DNA of 64,000 bases from JARRQB01 sp965368585 (GCA_965368585.1 CBDUNM010000007.1:1-64000); one strand, 5' to 3'. Numbered from the stretch's first letter, positions 25,346 through 35,227 are shown. Notes: generated by a model from the letters alone, not told the origin. Numbers and translations are program-made.

Positions 25346-26114
25346 CCCCGTCGTAGTCATCGGAATCGGCGAGATCGGCTCCGTCTTCGCCCGCGGATTT
25401 CTGAAAACCGGACACCCCGTCATCCCGGTCAACCGGGGCGCCGATTTCGAACAGGTCGCCGCCGTATATCCCCATCCCGAGTTGGTGCTGCTGGCCGTCG
25501 GCGAAAACGACCTGGCGGCCTCCCTGGCCGGCCTCCCCGAGATCTGGAGTTCCAAAATGGTCCTGGTGCAAAACGAATTGCTACCCAGGGATTTCACCCA
25601 TCTGAGCAGCCCGACCGTGGTCTCCATTTGGTTCGAAAAGAAAAAAGGCCAAGACAGCAAGCCGATCATGCCGTCCCCGGTCTTCGGCCCGAAAAGCGAG
25701 ATCATCGAAGCGGCGCTCGCGGCCGTCGACATCCCCGTGGTTGAGCTGGACGACGCCAAGCAACTGGAATTCGAACTGGTGGCCAAAAACCTCTATATCT
25801 TGACCACTAATATCGCGGGTATCAGGACCGGCGGCACCGTGGCGTCGCTGTGGCAGCAGCACGAGGCGTTCGCCCGCGCCGTGGCCGCCGACGTGATCGA
25901 ACTCCAGGAAGGGCTCACCGGCCACACCTTTGACCGCGACGCACTGCTGGCGCGGATGCTCGCGGCCTTTGCCGGCGACACCGAACACAAATGCATGGGC
26001 AGGAGCGCGAACGCACGTTTGAAACGGGCGCTGGACTACGCCGACAGACTGCAGCTGGAGGTGCCGACGTTGCGCGAGGTCGACGCGGTCGACCTGCCGC
26101 AATTGGCGCCATGA
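25338..26114 (+). CDS. Rossmann-fold protein of unknown function
   Basis: The 258-residue protein starts with a dinucleotide-binding fold: PVVVIGIGEIGSVFARGFLK, a Gly-x-Gly-x-x-Gly motif. The C-terminal half is helical. The general shape is that of ketopantoate reductase-like or 6-phosphogluconate dehydrogenase-like proteins, but I see no catalytic signature that identifies one. The ATG overlaps the adenosyltransferase gene by 8 bases, and the stop overlaps fkpB by 4, so the gene is tightly bound in the B12-fkpB operon. A role in cofactor handling is possible but not shown. Confidence 0.75.
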   Translation: MLNPVVVIGIGEIGSVFARGFLKTGHPVIPVNRGADFEQVAAVYPHPELVLLAVGENDLAASLAGLPEIWSSKMVLVQNELLPRDFTHLSSPTVVSIWFEKKKGQDSKPIMPSPVFGPKSEIIEAALAAVDIPVVELDDAKQLEFELVAKNLYILTTNIAGIRTGGTVASLWQQHEAFARAVAADVIELQEGLTGHTFDRDALLARMLAAFAGDTEHKCMGRSANARLKRALDYADRLQLEVPTLREVDAVDLPQLAP

Positions 26115-26566
26115 CGGAAGCGCTCCGGATAGCCCCCGGTGCGCGCGTGACCCTGCACCTCGCGATCTCGCTCGCCGATGGTACGGAAGCCTTGTCCACC
26201 TTCGGCGAACAACCCCAGCAAGTGGTGATCGGCGACGGCACGCTGGATCCCGGAATCGAGCTCGCGCTCTACGGCATGCGCGCCGGGGAGAGCGATTCGC
26301 TCACGCTACGGCCGGGGCAGGCCTTCGGCGCTCCGGATCCGCAGCTGATCCAGGAAATGCCGCTGAGCGATTTTCCGGCGGACGCACCGCCGCGGGAGGG
26401 GCAGATCATCGCCTTTGCCACCCCGGGAGGTGAGGAACTGGCGGGCGCCGTGCTGCGCATAGCGGAACGCACGGCGGACATCGACTTCAATCACCCCCTC
26501 GCCGGCCGTGAACTGCAGCTACGGATTGCCATTGTCGACGTCGCCTACCCGACAGGTCCTTCCTGA
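26111..26566 (+). CDS. fkpB: FKBP-type peptidyl-prolyl isomerase (SlpA/FkpB)
   Basis: This 151-residue protein is a SlyD/FkpB-type isomerase. The FKBP core is interrupted by an insert-in-flap domain, as usual: [19 protein letters not shown], then [20 protein letters not shown], and the insert around residues 73-125, then [17 protein letters not shown]. It catalyses cis-trans isomerisation at proline and acts as a chaperone in the cytoplasm. FkpB sits directly upstream of ispH here, as in Escherichia coli. It has no His-rich metal-binding tail, which separates it from SlyD. Confidence 0.92.
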   Translation: MTEALRIAPGARVTLHLAISLADGTEALSTFGEQPQQVVIGDGTLDPGIELALYGMRAGESDSLTLRPGQAFGAPDPQLIQEMPLSDFPADAPPREGQIIAFATPGGEELAGAVLRIAERTADIDFNHPLAGRELQLRIAIVDVAYPTGPS

Positions 26567-26685
26567 CCCGTACCCCATCGCCGCGCACCGGCCTCGACAA
26601 CATTGGGAGGTCGGTCCATTGCGCGTTTTATTTGTGGGCGATCGCGGGTAGACTGCTGCGAAAACAACCGTCCGTCGATACGCCA

Positions 26686-27633
26686 ATGAAGATCATTCTC
26701 GCCAATCCCCGCGGCTTCTGCGCCGGCGTGGACAGAGCCATCGAAATCGTGGAGCGTGCGCTCGATGCGTTCGGTGCACCGATTTATGTGCGGCACGAAG
26801 TGGTGCACAACCGGTTTGTGGTCGATCGCCTGCGCAGACGCGGCGCCGTTTTCGTCGACGAACTACCCGAGGTCCCGGACGGGAAAACCGTCATTTTCAG
26901 TGCCCACGGCGTTTCCCAGGCAGTTCGGCGGGAGGCTGAGGGGCGCGACCTGAGAGTCTTCGACGCGACCTGCCCGCTGGTGACCAAGGTGCATCTGGAG
27001 GTGGCACGCTACAGCCGTCACGGTACCGAAGTGGTCCTGATCGGCCATCGGGGACACCCCGAGGTGGAAGGCACCATGGGTCAATACCGCAGTGCCGACG
27101 GTTTGGGCGGCATCTACCTGGTGGAGACGCCCGACGACGTAGACGGCCTGCCAGTCAATAATCCGGCCAACCTCGCTTACGTCACCCAAACGACCTTGTC
27201 GGTGGACGACACGGCGCGCGTAATCGACGCGCTACGATCCCGCTTCCCCAAAATCTCGGGGCCAAAGAAAGACGATATCTGCTACGCCACGCAGAATCGG
27301 CAGGACGCGGTGAAACGCTTGGCCGAATTCTGTGACGTGGTGCTGGTGGTTGGGTCGCCAAACAGCTCCAACTCGAACCGCCTGCGTGAAATCGCTGAGA
27401 AAATGGGGCGCGCCGCGTATCTGATCGACGGGGCGCAGGACATACGCCGCGAATGGCTGCGAGACGAATCGACGATCGGCATTACGGCCGGCGCGTCCGC
27501 GCCGGAAGTGCTGGTCGACCGGGTGGTTGAGCGGCTCAGGGAATGGGGCGCCGAAACGGTGAATGAAGACCAGGGGACGCCGGAACAAGTGGTGTTCGCC
27601 CTGCCAAAATCCTTGCTCGGGGCGATTTCCTAA
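26686..27633 (+). CDS. ispH: 4-hydroxy-3-methylbut-2-enyl diphosphate reductase
   Basis: The 315-residue enzyme is IspH, the last step of the non-mevalonate isoprenoid pathway, which makes IPP and DMAPP. The three Fe-S cluster cysteines are present: Cys12 (GFCAGVDRA), Cys96 ([12 protein letters not shown]) and Cys199 ([14 protein letters not shown]). The motifs HEVVHN and SAHGVS carry the substrate-binding histidines, and [10 protein letters not shown] and TAGASAPE complete the active site. The length is normal. A longer frame from 26632 lacks similarity. The gene follows fkpB by 119 bases. Confidence 0.97.
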   Translation: MKIILANPRGFCAGVDRAIEIVERALDAFGAPIYVRHEVVHNRFVVDRLRRRGAVFVDELPEVPDGKTVIFSAHGVSQAVRREAEGRDLRVFDATCPLVTKVHLEVARYSRHGTEVVLIGHRGHPEVEGTMGQYRSADGLGGIYLVETPDDVDGLPVNNPANLAYVTQTTLSVDDTARVIDALRSRFPKISGPKKDDICYATQNRQDAVKRLAEFCDVVLVVGSPNSSNSNRLREIAEKMGRAAYLIDGAQDIRREWLRDESTIGITAGASAPEVLVDRVVERLREWGAETVNEDQGTPEQVVFALPKSLLGAIS

Positions 27634-27641
27634 CGACCGCG

Positions 27642-28052
27642 CTACCAGCAGTTGTCGGCGGCGGCATCCTTTCTATCGAGATAGTCCAGGGTGAAATCGC
27701 CGCAGCTGTCGCCATCCTGCGCACCGCCCTCCGGGGCAGACGCCGTCAAATCATAAGTCGCGCCGTCGCCGGCGATGGTCACGACGTAGTAACCCTTTGG
27801 TGTCTTGCCCGTCGCCGTGTCGATACCGGACGCGTCCAACGACAGCGAACCCAGGGTGGCCGCGTAGATGCCGTTCACGGTAAAGAACTGCTCCTGCGCC
27901 AGCGCCACCGACTGCAGTGCCACCTTGGCATCGGCTCGCCGCGCCTTTTGCATCTGCTTGGCGTACCACGGATAACCCACGGTCGCGATTATCGCCAGTA
28001 TGGCAACGGCGATTACCAGTTCGATCAGAGTGAAGCCACTGTTTCTTTTCAC
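27642..28052 (-). CDS. pilE: Type IV pilin-like protein PilE
   Basis: This type IV minor pilin of about 136 residues has the prepilin motif GFTLIELVIAVAILAIIATV after a short basic leader (VKRNS). The peptidase cuts before Phe, and Glu5 is present. A C-terminal Cys pair (DGDSCGDF and DNCW) encloses a D-region. The start is a GTG at 28052; the frame is open further upstream but a long leader would be unusual. It is the last gene of the minor pilin operon, in the order known from Pseudomonas aeruginosa. It converges with ispH with only 8 bases between the stops. Confidence 0.9.
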   Translation of the reverse strand: MKRNSGFTLIELVIAVAILAIIATVGYPWYAKQMQKARRADAKVALQSVALAQEQFFTVNGIYAATLGSLSLDASGIDTATGKTPKGYYVVTIAGDGATYDLTASAPEGGAQDGDSCGDFTLDYLDRKDAAADNCW

Positions 28053-28077
28053 GTTATGTATACCCGATCGATGACGC

Positions 28078-28395
28078 TCAGCGTGCCAGCTCAATACGTT
28101 CAATATAGGACGCGTCGTTCGGGGAGCGATAGATATACACCACCATGCCCTCCTCCAGCGCGTTCAGCGTCAACCGTACATTGTAGTGCCCGACGACCAC
28201 GGTACGCTCATCGACCCGATAGGTGGTGTCCGTCACCACGATGGCGTCCTCGGTCGGCTTGAAATTGACGACGCCGATCTCGGCATCACGGTTTTGCTGC
28301 TGGGCTGCCGAGACCGGCATGCCGCACAGCAGCGCCACTGTCGACAGCAACCCGATGAGACCGGCGAGCGTGACTGACCGTAGTGAATTTCGCAT
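28078..28395 (-). CDS. pilY2: PilY2-like small periplasmic protein
   Basis: The 105-residue protein has a signal peptide (about 1-30, LAGLIGLLSTVALLC, cleavage near SAA) and a small beta-rich mature domain with VTDTTYRVDERTVVV. Position between pilY1 and pilE is the same as that of pilY2 in Pseudomonas, and the size fits. Sequence similarity is weak, so the name rests mainly on context. Its role is unknown, probably accessory to pilus assembly. It starts 3 bases after the pilY1 stop. Confidence 0.65.
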   Translation of the reverse strand: MRNSLRSVTLAGLIGLLSTVALLCGMPVSAAQQQNRDAEIGVVNFKPTEDAIVVTDTTYRVDERTVVVGHYNVRLTLNALEEGMVVYIYRSPNDASYIERIELAR

Positions 28396-28397
28396 GA

Positions 28398-31300
28398 CTA
28401 GTTACTCCAAATCTGGCGCCAGGACTGGCGTCCCTTCGACCTGCCCGAACTCTCCATCAGGTAGTCCAGCTGCCCGCTTTCGGAGCCGCTGAAGTACTTG
28501 TACTCGCGGCCGACCGTACCGCTGGCGCCGCCGTAGCCGCTGTTGCCGTCCTCCAGGATACCGGGCGAGGACACGGTGATCTCCTTCAATTTGATCCCAC
28601 TGGTCACCTCGCCGGAATCGCCGGCAAGGTCACTGGAGTCGAACACGCCGTCCTTGTTCAGGTCGAACGGCGAAAGCGGCAAGCGGGCGCCGTCGTTGGC
28701 GGACAGCTCCATCAACCAGCTGACCCCGCCGCCGGAGCACGGGTTGCCGGAAGGGTTGGTGGTGACGAAGATGATCCGGCCGTCGCGCAGGATGGGGTTG
28801 GCCACCACGCGTTCACCGTCGGGCGTCGACGTGCCGCCTTCGGTATTGACCAGATCCATGTACCAGCCGTTTTTCTCGCCCCAGTTCACGAGGTCCGTGG
28901 TGGAGAGGCGAAGTTCCTCGGTATTGGTCCCGGCACCGTCCGGCAGATCGAAGGTGTCGGAAATCTCCGACAGGATTTCCTGCGACAACAACCCGTCCCG
29001 GTTGCCCGAGGGAATCGCCGCACCGTTGTCGCGATCCCACAGGCCGTAAAAGGTCTGCATATCGGTATTGGCGCCGTCCGTCGTCTCGAGGTATTTGCCG
29101 GTGCCGAAAAAGATCAAGTAGCCGGGCTGGGTGGGGTGCAGGCCCACCTCGATCCGGCTGGTGATGGGCTGCTGCTTGCCAGTACCGTCTTTCGCCGTGT
29201 AAAGGGGCGTCTTCTTGGCGCCGCTGACGGGCAGAAACTGCCAGGTGCTGGCGCAGCCGGCCGCCGGTGCCGCCACCTTACAGGTGCCGGTCAAATCGAT
29301 CTTGAACACGTTGCCGAACAGATCGGGCACGTAGACGAAATCGGTGATTCGATCGCCGTCGACGTCGACCGGCGTCGGTTCCGCCAGACCGTTCGGACGG
29401 CCCAGGCCCTCGGGATCGTCCGCCGTGCCGTGGCCCGTATCGAAGCGCCGAATCGGCTCACCGGTCTCGAGGTCCAGCACGTACAGGACGCCGTTGCCGG
29501 TAGAGCTCTGACGGCCGCCGAATGCCGTATCGTCCTCGGTATTGTTGTAGCCGTTGCTGACGATCGCCGCCCACTTGCCGTTATACAAACGCACGATGTG
29601 GGCCCTGCCATAGGTATAACCCAGGTCGGCGTCGTGGTCGTCGGTGAACTCCCACAATACAGTGCTGCCCGGGTCGGTCTCGTCGAAGCCGTCCGGGTCG
29701 GTGACATCCAGCGCAAACACCCCCTGGCCGCCCTGGCCGAGGGTACCGACCAGCACCGTGCGCCAGCTGCCGTCGAGCAGGGCATCGCCGACCGCCGGTG
29801 ATCCGTTGACGAAAAAGCGGTGCCCGATCGACGTACCGTATCCCTTCTCGGTCAGTCGCCAGAGGTTACGGTAGACCAGCGACGGGATGTAGGCACCCTT
29901 TTCAGTTCCGCCGTTCTCGCCCGTTGTCGCGTCGAACGCGTGCAGCATGCCGTCGTTGGCGCCGACGTAGATGACCGGCGTCCGGGCGGCGTTGGCCGCG
30001 GTAAACGCCGAATAGGAGGGCGCATCCGCATCCAAGGCCAGTTCCATCCCGTCGGGATAAGCGAACGGCGGCGCGCCCACGTAGGCGGGCGTGGAGCTCA
30101 CGATATCGCCCAGCAGGGTGGCGCGCGAGCGCATCGCGGACAGGTCCTGCCGCCCGCGCAGGAACTGCAGCCGGGCTTCCCCGGTCGCGTCATCCAAGTC
30201 GGCGGCGTCGGTGGCCGGATTCCATTTGAGGTAGGCGATCTGCGCCGCGCTCAACTCGTTTTCCGACGGCGCCGCCGGATCGGCCGGCCATGCAAACCTG
30301 ATCGCCTTGCCGTCGATATCGTCGTCCACGTCGCCGGGCCGCCAGGTCAGGATCTTGCGCGGGTTGGTGCCCACCGAATTCCACGACTGACCCGGGTAGG
30401 TGGCAGTCGTCGCGGATTCCGAACATGCTTCCTCGTCGATCGCGCAAGCGGCAATCGTGGGGCATTCACCGCCGGTCATCACACACCCGGCCTCGAATTG
30501 GAGCATGGTCGAGGGGCGACCGACGTCGCGCGGCAGACCAGTGTCGATGATCGGCACGGCCAACAGTTGCCCGCTCCACGTCTGCGGATCGAAGCGGACC
30601 TGAAACAATAAAGAGTCGCTGCTCAGCGACCCGGACGTCAGGGCGACCGCGGCCCCCGACTTGGCGGTTCGATCGACGATATCGTCCAGCACGCGTTCCA
30701 GTTCCGAGGTCAGCTTGGCCGGGTTGTTGGCACTTAAAAACAAACCGCGGCCGTTGTACGCGGCATGGAACAGGTCGTCCACGCGGGTCTTTTCTCTTTC
30801 GGCCGAGAGCAGTGTCAGATCCCGGACGTCGGTCCAGACGAAGTCAGCTTCGGTCGGCCAGGTGTCTCCCCGCTCAGGGGTCATACCGAATGGGTCCAGG
30901 GCATAGCCGTCGATGCCGAAGGCAATGGTGTAAGTGATCATGCGCTGGTGCGTCGCGTTGTCGATGGCGACGGGCGGCAGCGCACCGGTGAGGTCGACGG
31001 TTCCGTCGCCGCCGGTATTCGGCACGATGTTGTCGAGTTCTTCGTGCAGATCCGTTTCGTAAAAGTGCATTGCGACATCCGCCAGGGTTTCGGAGACGTC
31101 GTCCTTGAATCCGCCCGTCGCGTCATCGTCGTACGGGGAGTCGCCATCGCTGTCGTTGTCGTCGATTTCGTCTTCCGCAAACCGCAAGGCGTTCCAATAG
31201 CCGTCGGTCACCATGATCGCGAAATTCTGCTGGCACGCCCCGCCTTCCTCCGCACTCAGCAAAGGGGTCACCGCTTCGACCCTTACCACGCCTTCCGAAT

Positions 31301-32471
31301 AAGATTCGCCTGAGGGGTCGAAGACGGATATCTCGGTTTCGAAGAGCTTACCCAGATCATACAGACCCTGACGCGCCGGCGTACCGAAACAGCGGCTGAT
31401 GTCGCTGTTGACGAAGCAGGAGAACGGCAGGTTGTGGATCATATCCAGCGCATTGATTTTGTTGGCCGGGTCCGTCATCGACAGCGGCAGGTTGAGCGGG
31501 TCGTCCTGCTGGAACAGGTGGATGCCCAACCGGATCCCGCTGAGGTTTTCCACCACCGCCGCCATCGCCGCGCGGGCCGCGTAGCTGCGCTTGCGGTGGT
31601 ATTGAAACCAGTTGGCGAAGTTCACGATCTCCTTAGCATAGCTGCAGGTATTGCCGTCGCTGGCGGAGCCGTCCGCCAACGTCTCGCCTATGCAGTCCGC
31701 CCGGCCGCCCGCGGCGGCATTGGTGAAAGGTCCGGCTCCGGCCCGGATCTCGATCCTTTTATAGTCGTCGGGCCCGTATTCGCCGTCGCCATCGACGTCG
31801 AAAGAGACGTAATAGGTGGCGGGATAGAAATTTTCCTCGTAGCGGTCCGGCACACCGTCGTAGGTCAGATAGCTGTACAGCCGCGGCGGTTCGTTGGCGA
31901 ACGGCCCCGTCGCCGCCGTGAGATCGACGATCCGTTCCGCGAGCGGCTCGGGGTCGCCGTTGCCATCCAGATCTTCATTGACCGGGTCGAGCAAGGCCGC
32001 GGCGGGATCCGCATCTACGAACTTGGGCGTGCCGTCGGCGTTGGTGCCGGCCCAGGGCTTGTACTCGATGTCGGGGTTGTAGTACATCACGTTGAATTCG
32101 GGCGAGCGCATTTGCCAGATTGTCAGATTGACCGGCGCCCCGGCCGCGGCGATCGCCGCTTCGAGCGCTTCGACGGTCGGAATGACCCGCCTGGACTCGA
32201 AGTCGCCGAACCCGTTCCAATCCCGGCCATTGTTCTTGCCCGGCAGGACGTAGCGGAAGTCGACATCGCCGTCGCCGACACCGGACGCCAGCCACTCCAT
32301 CTCCATGCTGCCGGAGTCGTCGACCAGGAAATACACGTTGGGCTCTACATTGCCGCCGACGAACAACGGCGAGTTGCTCAATGCCAGGTCGGCGGCGTGA
32401 CCGACGCTGGCCGCGCCGGCGAGCAGACACCACACCAAGGCGGCGAAAGAACTGCGAATCTGGACCTTCAT
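28398..32471 (-). CDS. pilY1: Type IV pilus tip adhesin/assembly protein PilY1
   Basis: The 1357-residue exported protein has a signal peptide (about 1-27), an N-terminal von Willebrand A-like region with the MIDAS motif DDSGS (51-55), and a C-terminal beta-propeller of the PilY1 family. The propeller has VIYVGANDGMLHAFDATTGE and the Ca-binding loop DVDGDRITDFVYVPDLFGN, where calcium controls pilus extension and retraction. Asp-rich loops in the N-terminal half may also bind metal. It probably sits at the pilus tip with the minor pilins and contributes to adhesion. The ATG at 32471 directly precedes the signal peptide; a longer frame to 32600 is not needed. Confidence 0.95.
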   Translation of the reverse strand: MKVQIRSSFAALVWCLLAGAASVGHAADLALSNSPLFVGGNVEPNVYFLVDDSGSMEMEWLASGVGDGDVDFRYVLPGKNNGRDWNGFGDFESRRVIPTVEALEAAIAAAGAPVNLTIWQMRSPEFNVMYYNPDIEYKPWAGTNADGTPKFVDADPAAALLDPVNEDLDGNGDPEPLAERIVDLTAATGPFANEPPRLYSYLTYDGVPDRYEENFYPATYYVSFDVDGDGEYGPDDYKRIEIRAGAGPFTNAAAGGRADCIGETLADGSASDGNTCSYAKEIVNFANWFQYHRKRSYAARAAMAAVVENLSGIRLGIHLFQQDDPLNLPLSMTDPANKINALDMIHNLPFSCFVNSDISRCFGTPARQGLYDLGKLFETEISVFDPSGESYSEGVVRVEAVTPLLSAEEGGACQQNFAIMVTDGYWNALRFAEDEIDDNDSDGDSPYDDDATGGFKDDVSETLADVAMHFYETDLHEELDNIVPNTGGDGTVDLTGALPPVAIDNATHQRMITYTIAFGIDGYALDPFGMTPERGDTWPTEADFVWTDVRDLTLLSAEREKTRVDDLFHAAYNGRGLFLSANNPAKLTSELERVLDDIVDRTAKSGAAVALTSGSLSSDSLLFQVRFDPQTWSGQLLAVPIIDTGLPRDVGRPSTMLQFEAGCVMTGGECPTIAACAIDEEACSESATTATYPGQSWNSVGTNPRKILTWRPGDVDDDIDGKAIRFAWPADPAAPSENELSAAQIAYLKWNPATDAADLDDATGEARLQFLRGRQDLSAMRSRATLLGDIVSSTPAYVGAPPFAYPDGMELALDADAPSYSAFTAANAARTPVIYVGANDGMLHAFDATTGENGGTEKGAYIPSLVYRNLWRLTEKGYGTSIGHRFFVNGSPAVGDALLDGSWRTVLVGTLGQGGQGVFALDVTDPDGFDETDPGSTVLWEFTDDHDADLGYTYGRAHIVRLYNGKWAAIVSNGYNNTEDDTAFGGRQSSTGNGVLYVLDLETGEPIRRFDTGHGTADDPEGLGRPNGLAEPTPVDVDGDRITDFVYVPDLFGNVFKIDLTGTCKVAAPAAGCASTWQFLPVSGAKKTPLYTAKDGTGKQQPITSRIEVGLHPTQPGYLIFFGTGKYLETTDGANTDMQTFYGLWDRDNGAAIPSGNRDGLLSQEILSEISDTFDLPDGAGTNTEELRLSTTDLVNWGEKNGWYMDLVNTEGGTSTPDGERVVANPILRDGRIIFVTTNPSGNPCSGGGVSWLMELSANDGARLPLSPFDLNKDGVFDSSDLAGDSGEVTSGIKLKEITVSSPGILEDGNSGYGGASGTVGREYKYFSGSESGQLDYLMESSGRSKGRQSWRQIWSN

Positions 32472-32496
32472 CAACTCACTCCCTACCTGGCGCTGG

Positions 32497-33045
32497 TTAT
32501 TTCCGGTACACGCTCTGTACCATCGCTTTCGCGTTTTCACTTCGACCGTAACCTTCGGCGGTGGCGCGATACCACTGATTGGCCGCCGACGGCGGGGCAC
32601 TGGAAAGCAGGCTTTCGCCGACCGACACCACCTGCAAGCGCTCGACGACGTAACCGGGCTGCCTGCCGACCCCCTCGATAATGGCGCCCGACAGCGTCTT
32701 GAAACCGTATTCGATGACGTTGGCGCCGCTCTTCCAATTCACCTTGGCGATATCTTCCCAGATATCCGGCCCGCTGGTCGCCGGCTCGCAATAGCCGCCC
32801 GCACAATCGGGGTAGAACGGCATTGATAAATCGATATTGGCCTGCACGTCTTCCTCCGCATCCCGCAACGCCGCCTCGGCGGCCTGGAAGGCCCGTTCGC
32901 GCTCGCGCGCGTTGCCCACCATCTTTTCCTGCATGATGGTGGTATTCATGCCGCCGATCCCGAGCAGGGTGAGCACCAGCAGGATGATCAGCGAGATCAC
33001 CAGCACCGAGCCGCGCCCGTTAAGGCATGTGGAGGATGGCGTCAT
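32497..33045 (-). CDS. pilX: Minor pilin assembly protein PilX
   Basis: The 182-residue protein is PilX. An N-terminal basic leader is followed by a hydrophobic helix (GSVLVISLIILLVLTLLGIG) in which the prepilin cleavage site is the Gly before Ser, then MQEKMVGNARERERAFQAAE. This AFQAAEAAL motif is typical of PilX. The C-terminal domain is soluble. The ATG at 33045 overlaps the stop of pilW (ATGA), which fixes the start; the reading frame upstream lies inside pilW. PilX helps to build the pilus tip complex with PilV, PilW, FimT and PilY1. Confidence 0.92.
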   Translation of the reverse strand: MTPSSTCLNGRGSVLVISLIILLVLTLLGIGGMNTTIMQEKMVGNARERERAFQAAEAALRDAEEDVQANIDLSMPFYPDCAGGYCEPATSGPDIWEDIAKVNWKSGANVIEYGFKTLSGAIIEGVGRQPGYVVERLQVVSVGESLLSSAPPSAANQWYRATAEGYGRSENAKAMVQSVYRK

Positions 33046-34163
33046 TGCAGGCGATTCCTTAACGAGACGGTCGCGACATAAGGGTAGCGCAGCCGTCCAT
33101 CCGACGCGGTCACACTCACACCGTTGAAGTTGAAGGTCTGACTCTGACCGGCGTCGACATCGACCAGGTCGGTGCGCGCGCTCTGCACCAGCATGGCGAC
33201 CCGCACGCTCACCACGTCCTTCCAGTCGGCCACGGCATCCGCCTCCACATAGCGGTTGGCGATACCGTCCGGGTTCGCCGTGTCGGTGTCTTCGCCGTAC
33301 AGGAACTGGATGCTCTCTATGCCCTCGACCAGTTCCTGAGCGCCGCCTGAGGACGCCTCCTGGCTGATCTCTCTCCGAAACAGTGCCGGCGGGTTGGTGG
33401 CAGTGTCGGATCGTTTGCTCACGTAGTAGACGTAGCCGACCAGCTTGTCGACGTGCGCGCCGGCCTTGTTGAACAGCATGCCGCCGTCGTTGGCCACCGC
33501 GCCGGTGCAGCCGTCCAGCGCCACGTCGGTACCCGAGACGTTGCACGCCACCACGATATCGACATTGGTGCAGTCGGTAATCATCAACATGTCGTCGGTC
33601 TCGAAGTCGCCGCGCTCCGCCGTCGCCAGGGCGGTGGTCGAGACGGCGGTGGCGATGACCGGGTCTCCCTGCACCTGCCAGACGCGGATCACGTCCGAAT
33701 TGGCCACCGGGTTGACCGTGCCGGTTTCAAGCACTGCACCGTCACCGGGCGTCCACCGACTGCTGGTCGATGCGTCATCGTCCACGGCCGCGTGCGGGAT
33801 GAGCGGGAAATCGTCGCCATAATCCGTTCCGTTTGCCTCCCACCCTTCCACGCCCTGCTGCGGCGTAAAGCTGGCGACGGCCGTGTCGAGGGCGACGTTT
33901 ACGCGCATCATTTCGTCGTCGGACACCAGTGTGCGAGAGCGGCTGTTGCAGCCCAGATAGCCCGCCATGCGCAGGTCGCGGCTCAGCAGGTAAAAGGCGT
34001 AGCGCGCGCTTTCCTGCATCCGCGCCAGCTCGTCGCTGAGGTGGTAGGCCTGCTTATTCGATAGAAAAATCTGCGCCACGCCACCGACCAGCACCAGACC
34101 GATGATCAGCGCCACCAGCAGTTCGACGAGTGTCAGACCCTTTTCGTTGTTCATGATCGACAT
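33042..34163 (-). CDS. pilW: Minor pilin PilW
   Basis: The 373-residue protein starts with a short leader and the prepilin helix GLTLVELLVALIIGLVLVGG, where cleavage would be after Gly. The downstream QIFLSNKQAYHLSDELARMQ and GYLGC segments are typical of PilW. The C-terminal domain is large and mostly beta. It forms part of the minor pilin tip complex. It starts 6 bases after the pilV stop and overlaps pilX by 4 bases. Confidence 0.92.
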   Translation of the reverse strand: MSIMNNEKGLTLVELLVALIIGLVLVGGVAQIFLSNKQAYHLSDELARMQESARYAFYLLSRDLRMAGYLGCNSRSRTLVSDDEMMRVNVALDTAVASFTPQQGVEGWEANGTDYGDDFPLIPHAAVDDDASTSSRWTPGDGAVLETGTVNPVANSDVIRVWQVQGDPVIATAVSTTALATAERGDFETDDMLMITDCTNVDIVVACNVSGTDVALDGCTGAVANDGGMLFNKAGAHVDKLVGYVYYVSKRSDTATNPPALFRREISQEASSGGAQELVEGIESIQFLYGEDTDTANPDGIANRYVEADAVADWKDVVSVRVAMLVQSARTDLVDVDAGQSQTFNFNGVSVTASDGRLRYPYVATVSLRNRLQ

Positions 34164-34169
34164 CGAGCC

Positions 34170-34709
34170 TCAAGGGTGAAAGACGCTGACCAGGCGCTGC
34201 AGCGTCGGGCCGCCGTCTCCCGGATCCACGTTCGAGTCGAGCCACCAGACCTTGACCACGGACAGGTCACCCACACCGTCGCACGCGGCACCGGCCGACG
34301 AACTCCCGTCCGCCGGCGAGCTGTCGATACACACGATGGCGTCCCCGGCAGGCAGATTGTCGGTCACGGCCTGGCGCCACTCGAAGAGATCGTGCGCCGC
34401 CATCTGCGCGGACGTGCAACCCGCGTCGGCGAGGCAGCCCGCGGTGGCCGTGCCGGACGTCTTGGCGTCGTAATCCTTATCGCTTACCCCGCCCAGATTG
34501 GCGCGCATGCGGTCCATGATATCGGCCGCCAGCACCGTCGCTTGCGTACGGTAGTAGGCTTCGCGGGTGTTCTTCACGCCCGTCAGCTGCAGACCCGCGA
34601 GCCCGATCAGGCCCACCGATAGAATCAGAAAAGCGACCAGCACCTCGACCAGCGTGAAGCCGCGCTGCGTCGTCAGGGTGTTCGGCGTGGAACCGGTCGC
34701 GCGCTTCAT
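34170..34709 (-). CDS. pilV: Minor pilin PilV
   Basis: The 179-residue pilin-like protein has the prepilin motif RGFTLVEVLVAFLILSVGL near residues 16-34, followed by GLIGLAGLQLTGVKNTREAY, a PilV signature. The mature domain has several Cys residues. The ATG at 34709 overlaps the fimT stop by 4 bases (ATGA), which supports this start; frames further upstream lie inside fimT. It participates in the pilus tip complex. Confidence 0.92.
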   Translation of the reverse strand: MKRATGSTPNTLTTQRGFTLVEVLVAFLILSVGLIGLAGLQLTGVKNTREAYYRTQATVLAADIMDRMRANLGGVSDKDYDAKTSGTATAGCLADAGCTSAQMAAHDLFEWRQAVTDNLPAGDAIVCIDSSPADGSSSAGAACDGVGDLSVVKVWWLDSNVDPGDGGPTLQRLVSVFHP

Positions 34710-35227
34710 TCGCATGCCTTTGGCTCGGTCTGTATCTGGCCGACGGCGTTGACGCTCACGCAGCGCTCCGGAGAAGATTCGCCACTGCGCAACTCGAATT
34801 CCTCTGCGCTCGCCGCCTCGCCGGTCGCCAGAAACTGCACGGCGGTCGGCGCTTCCGCAAAAACGGTCTCGACGTGCAGCGGGTCCCAGCGCCTGACCCG
34901 CTGGTCGCTGCTGTCGACGGTCCGGTTTCCGTTTTCGTCCAAAAACACGAGGAACCCGTTGGTCCAGTTCAAGGCGTCGCCCGTGCCGCACCCCGGGTTT
35001 TCCGCAGCGGGATCATCGACCGGGCAGACAGTGACCGGCGCACCGGATTTCACCGCCTCGCTGCGGGCCAGATTCAGCGCTGAAACCAAGGCGTTAGCCT
35101 CGGTCGTCGAACGGTTTTTAGCGATAAATCCCTGCATTAACGGTATGCCTGCGGAAAGGAGAATGATGGCAACCGCCAAGGTCACCATGAGTTCTATCAG
35201 GGTCAGGCCGGTGTTATGTTTGTTCAT
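34706..35227 (-). CDS. fimT: GspH/FimT-family minor pilin
   Basis: This 173-residue minor pilin has the prepilin segment GLTLIELMVTLAVAIILLSA after a short leader (MNKHNT), and the GspH/FimT pattern ANALVSALNLARSEAVKSG in the following helix. FimT/FimU-type proteins prime the pilus; some bind DNA for natural transformation. It is the first gene of the operon fimT-pilV-pilW-pilX-pilY1-pilY2-pilE. The ATG at 35227 is preferred to 35302 because it gives the normal short leader. Confidence 0.9.
   Translation of the reverse strand: MNKHNTGLTLIELMVTLAVAIILLSAGIPLMQGFIAKNRSTTEANALVSALNLARSEAVKSGAPVTVCPVDDPAAENPGCGTGDALNWTNGFLVFLDENGNRTVDSSDQRVRRWDPLHVETVFAEAPTAVQFLATGEAASAEEFELRSGESSPERCVSVNAVGQIQTEPKACE

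Noticed and set aside
28543..32681. Plus-strand frames opposite pilY1
   Set aside because: They are shadows of the GC-rich pilY1 gene; their products are rich in Arg, Val and Gly without any domain.
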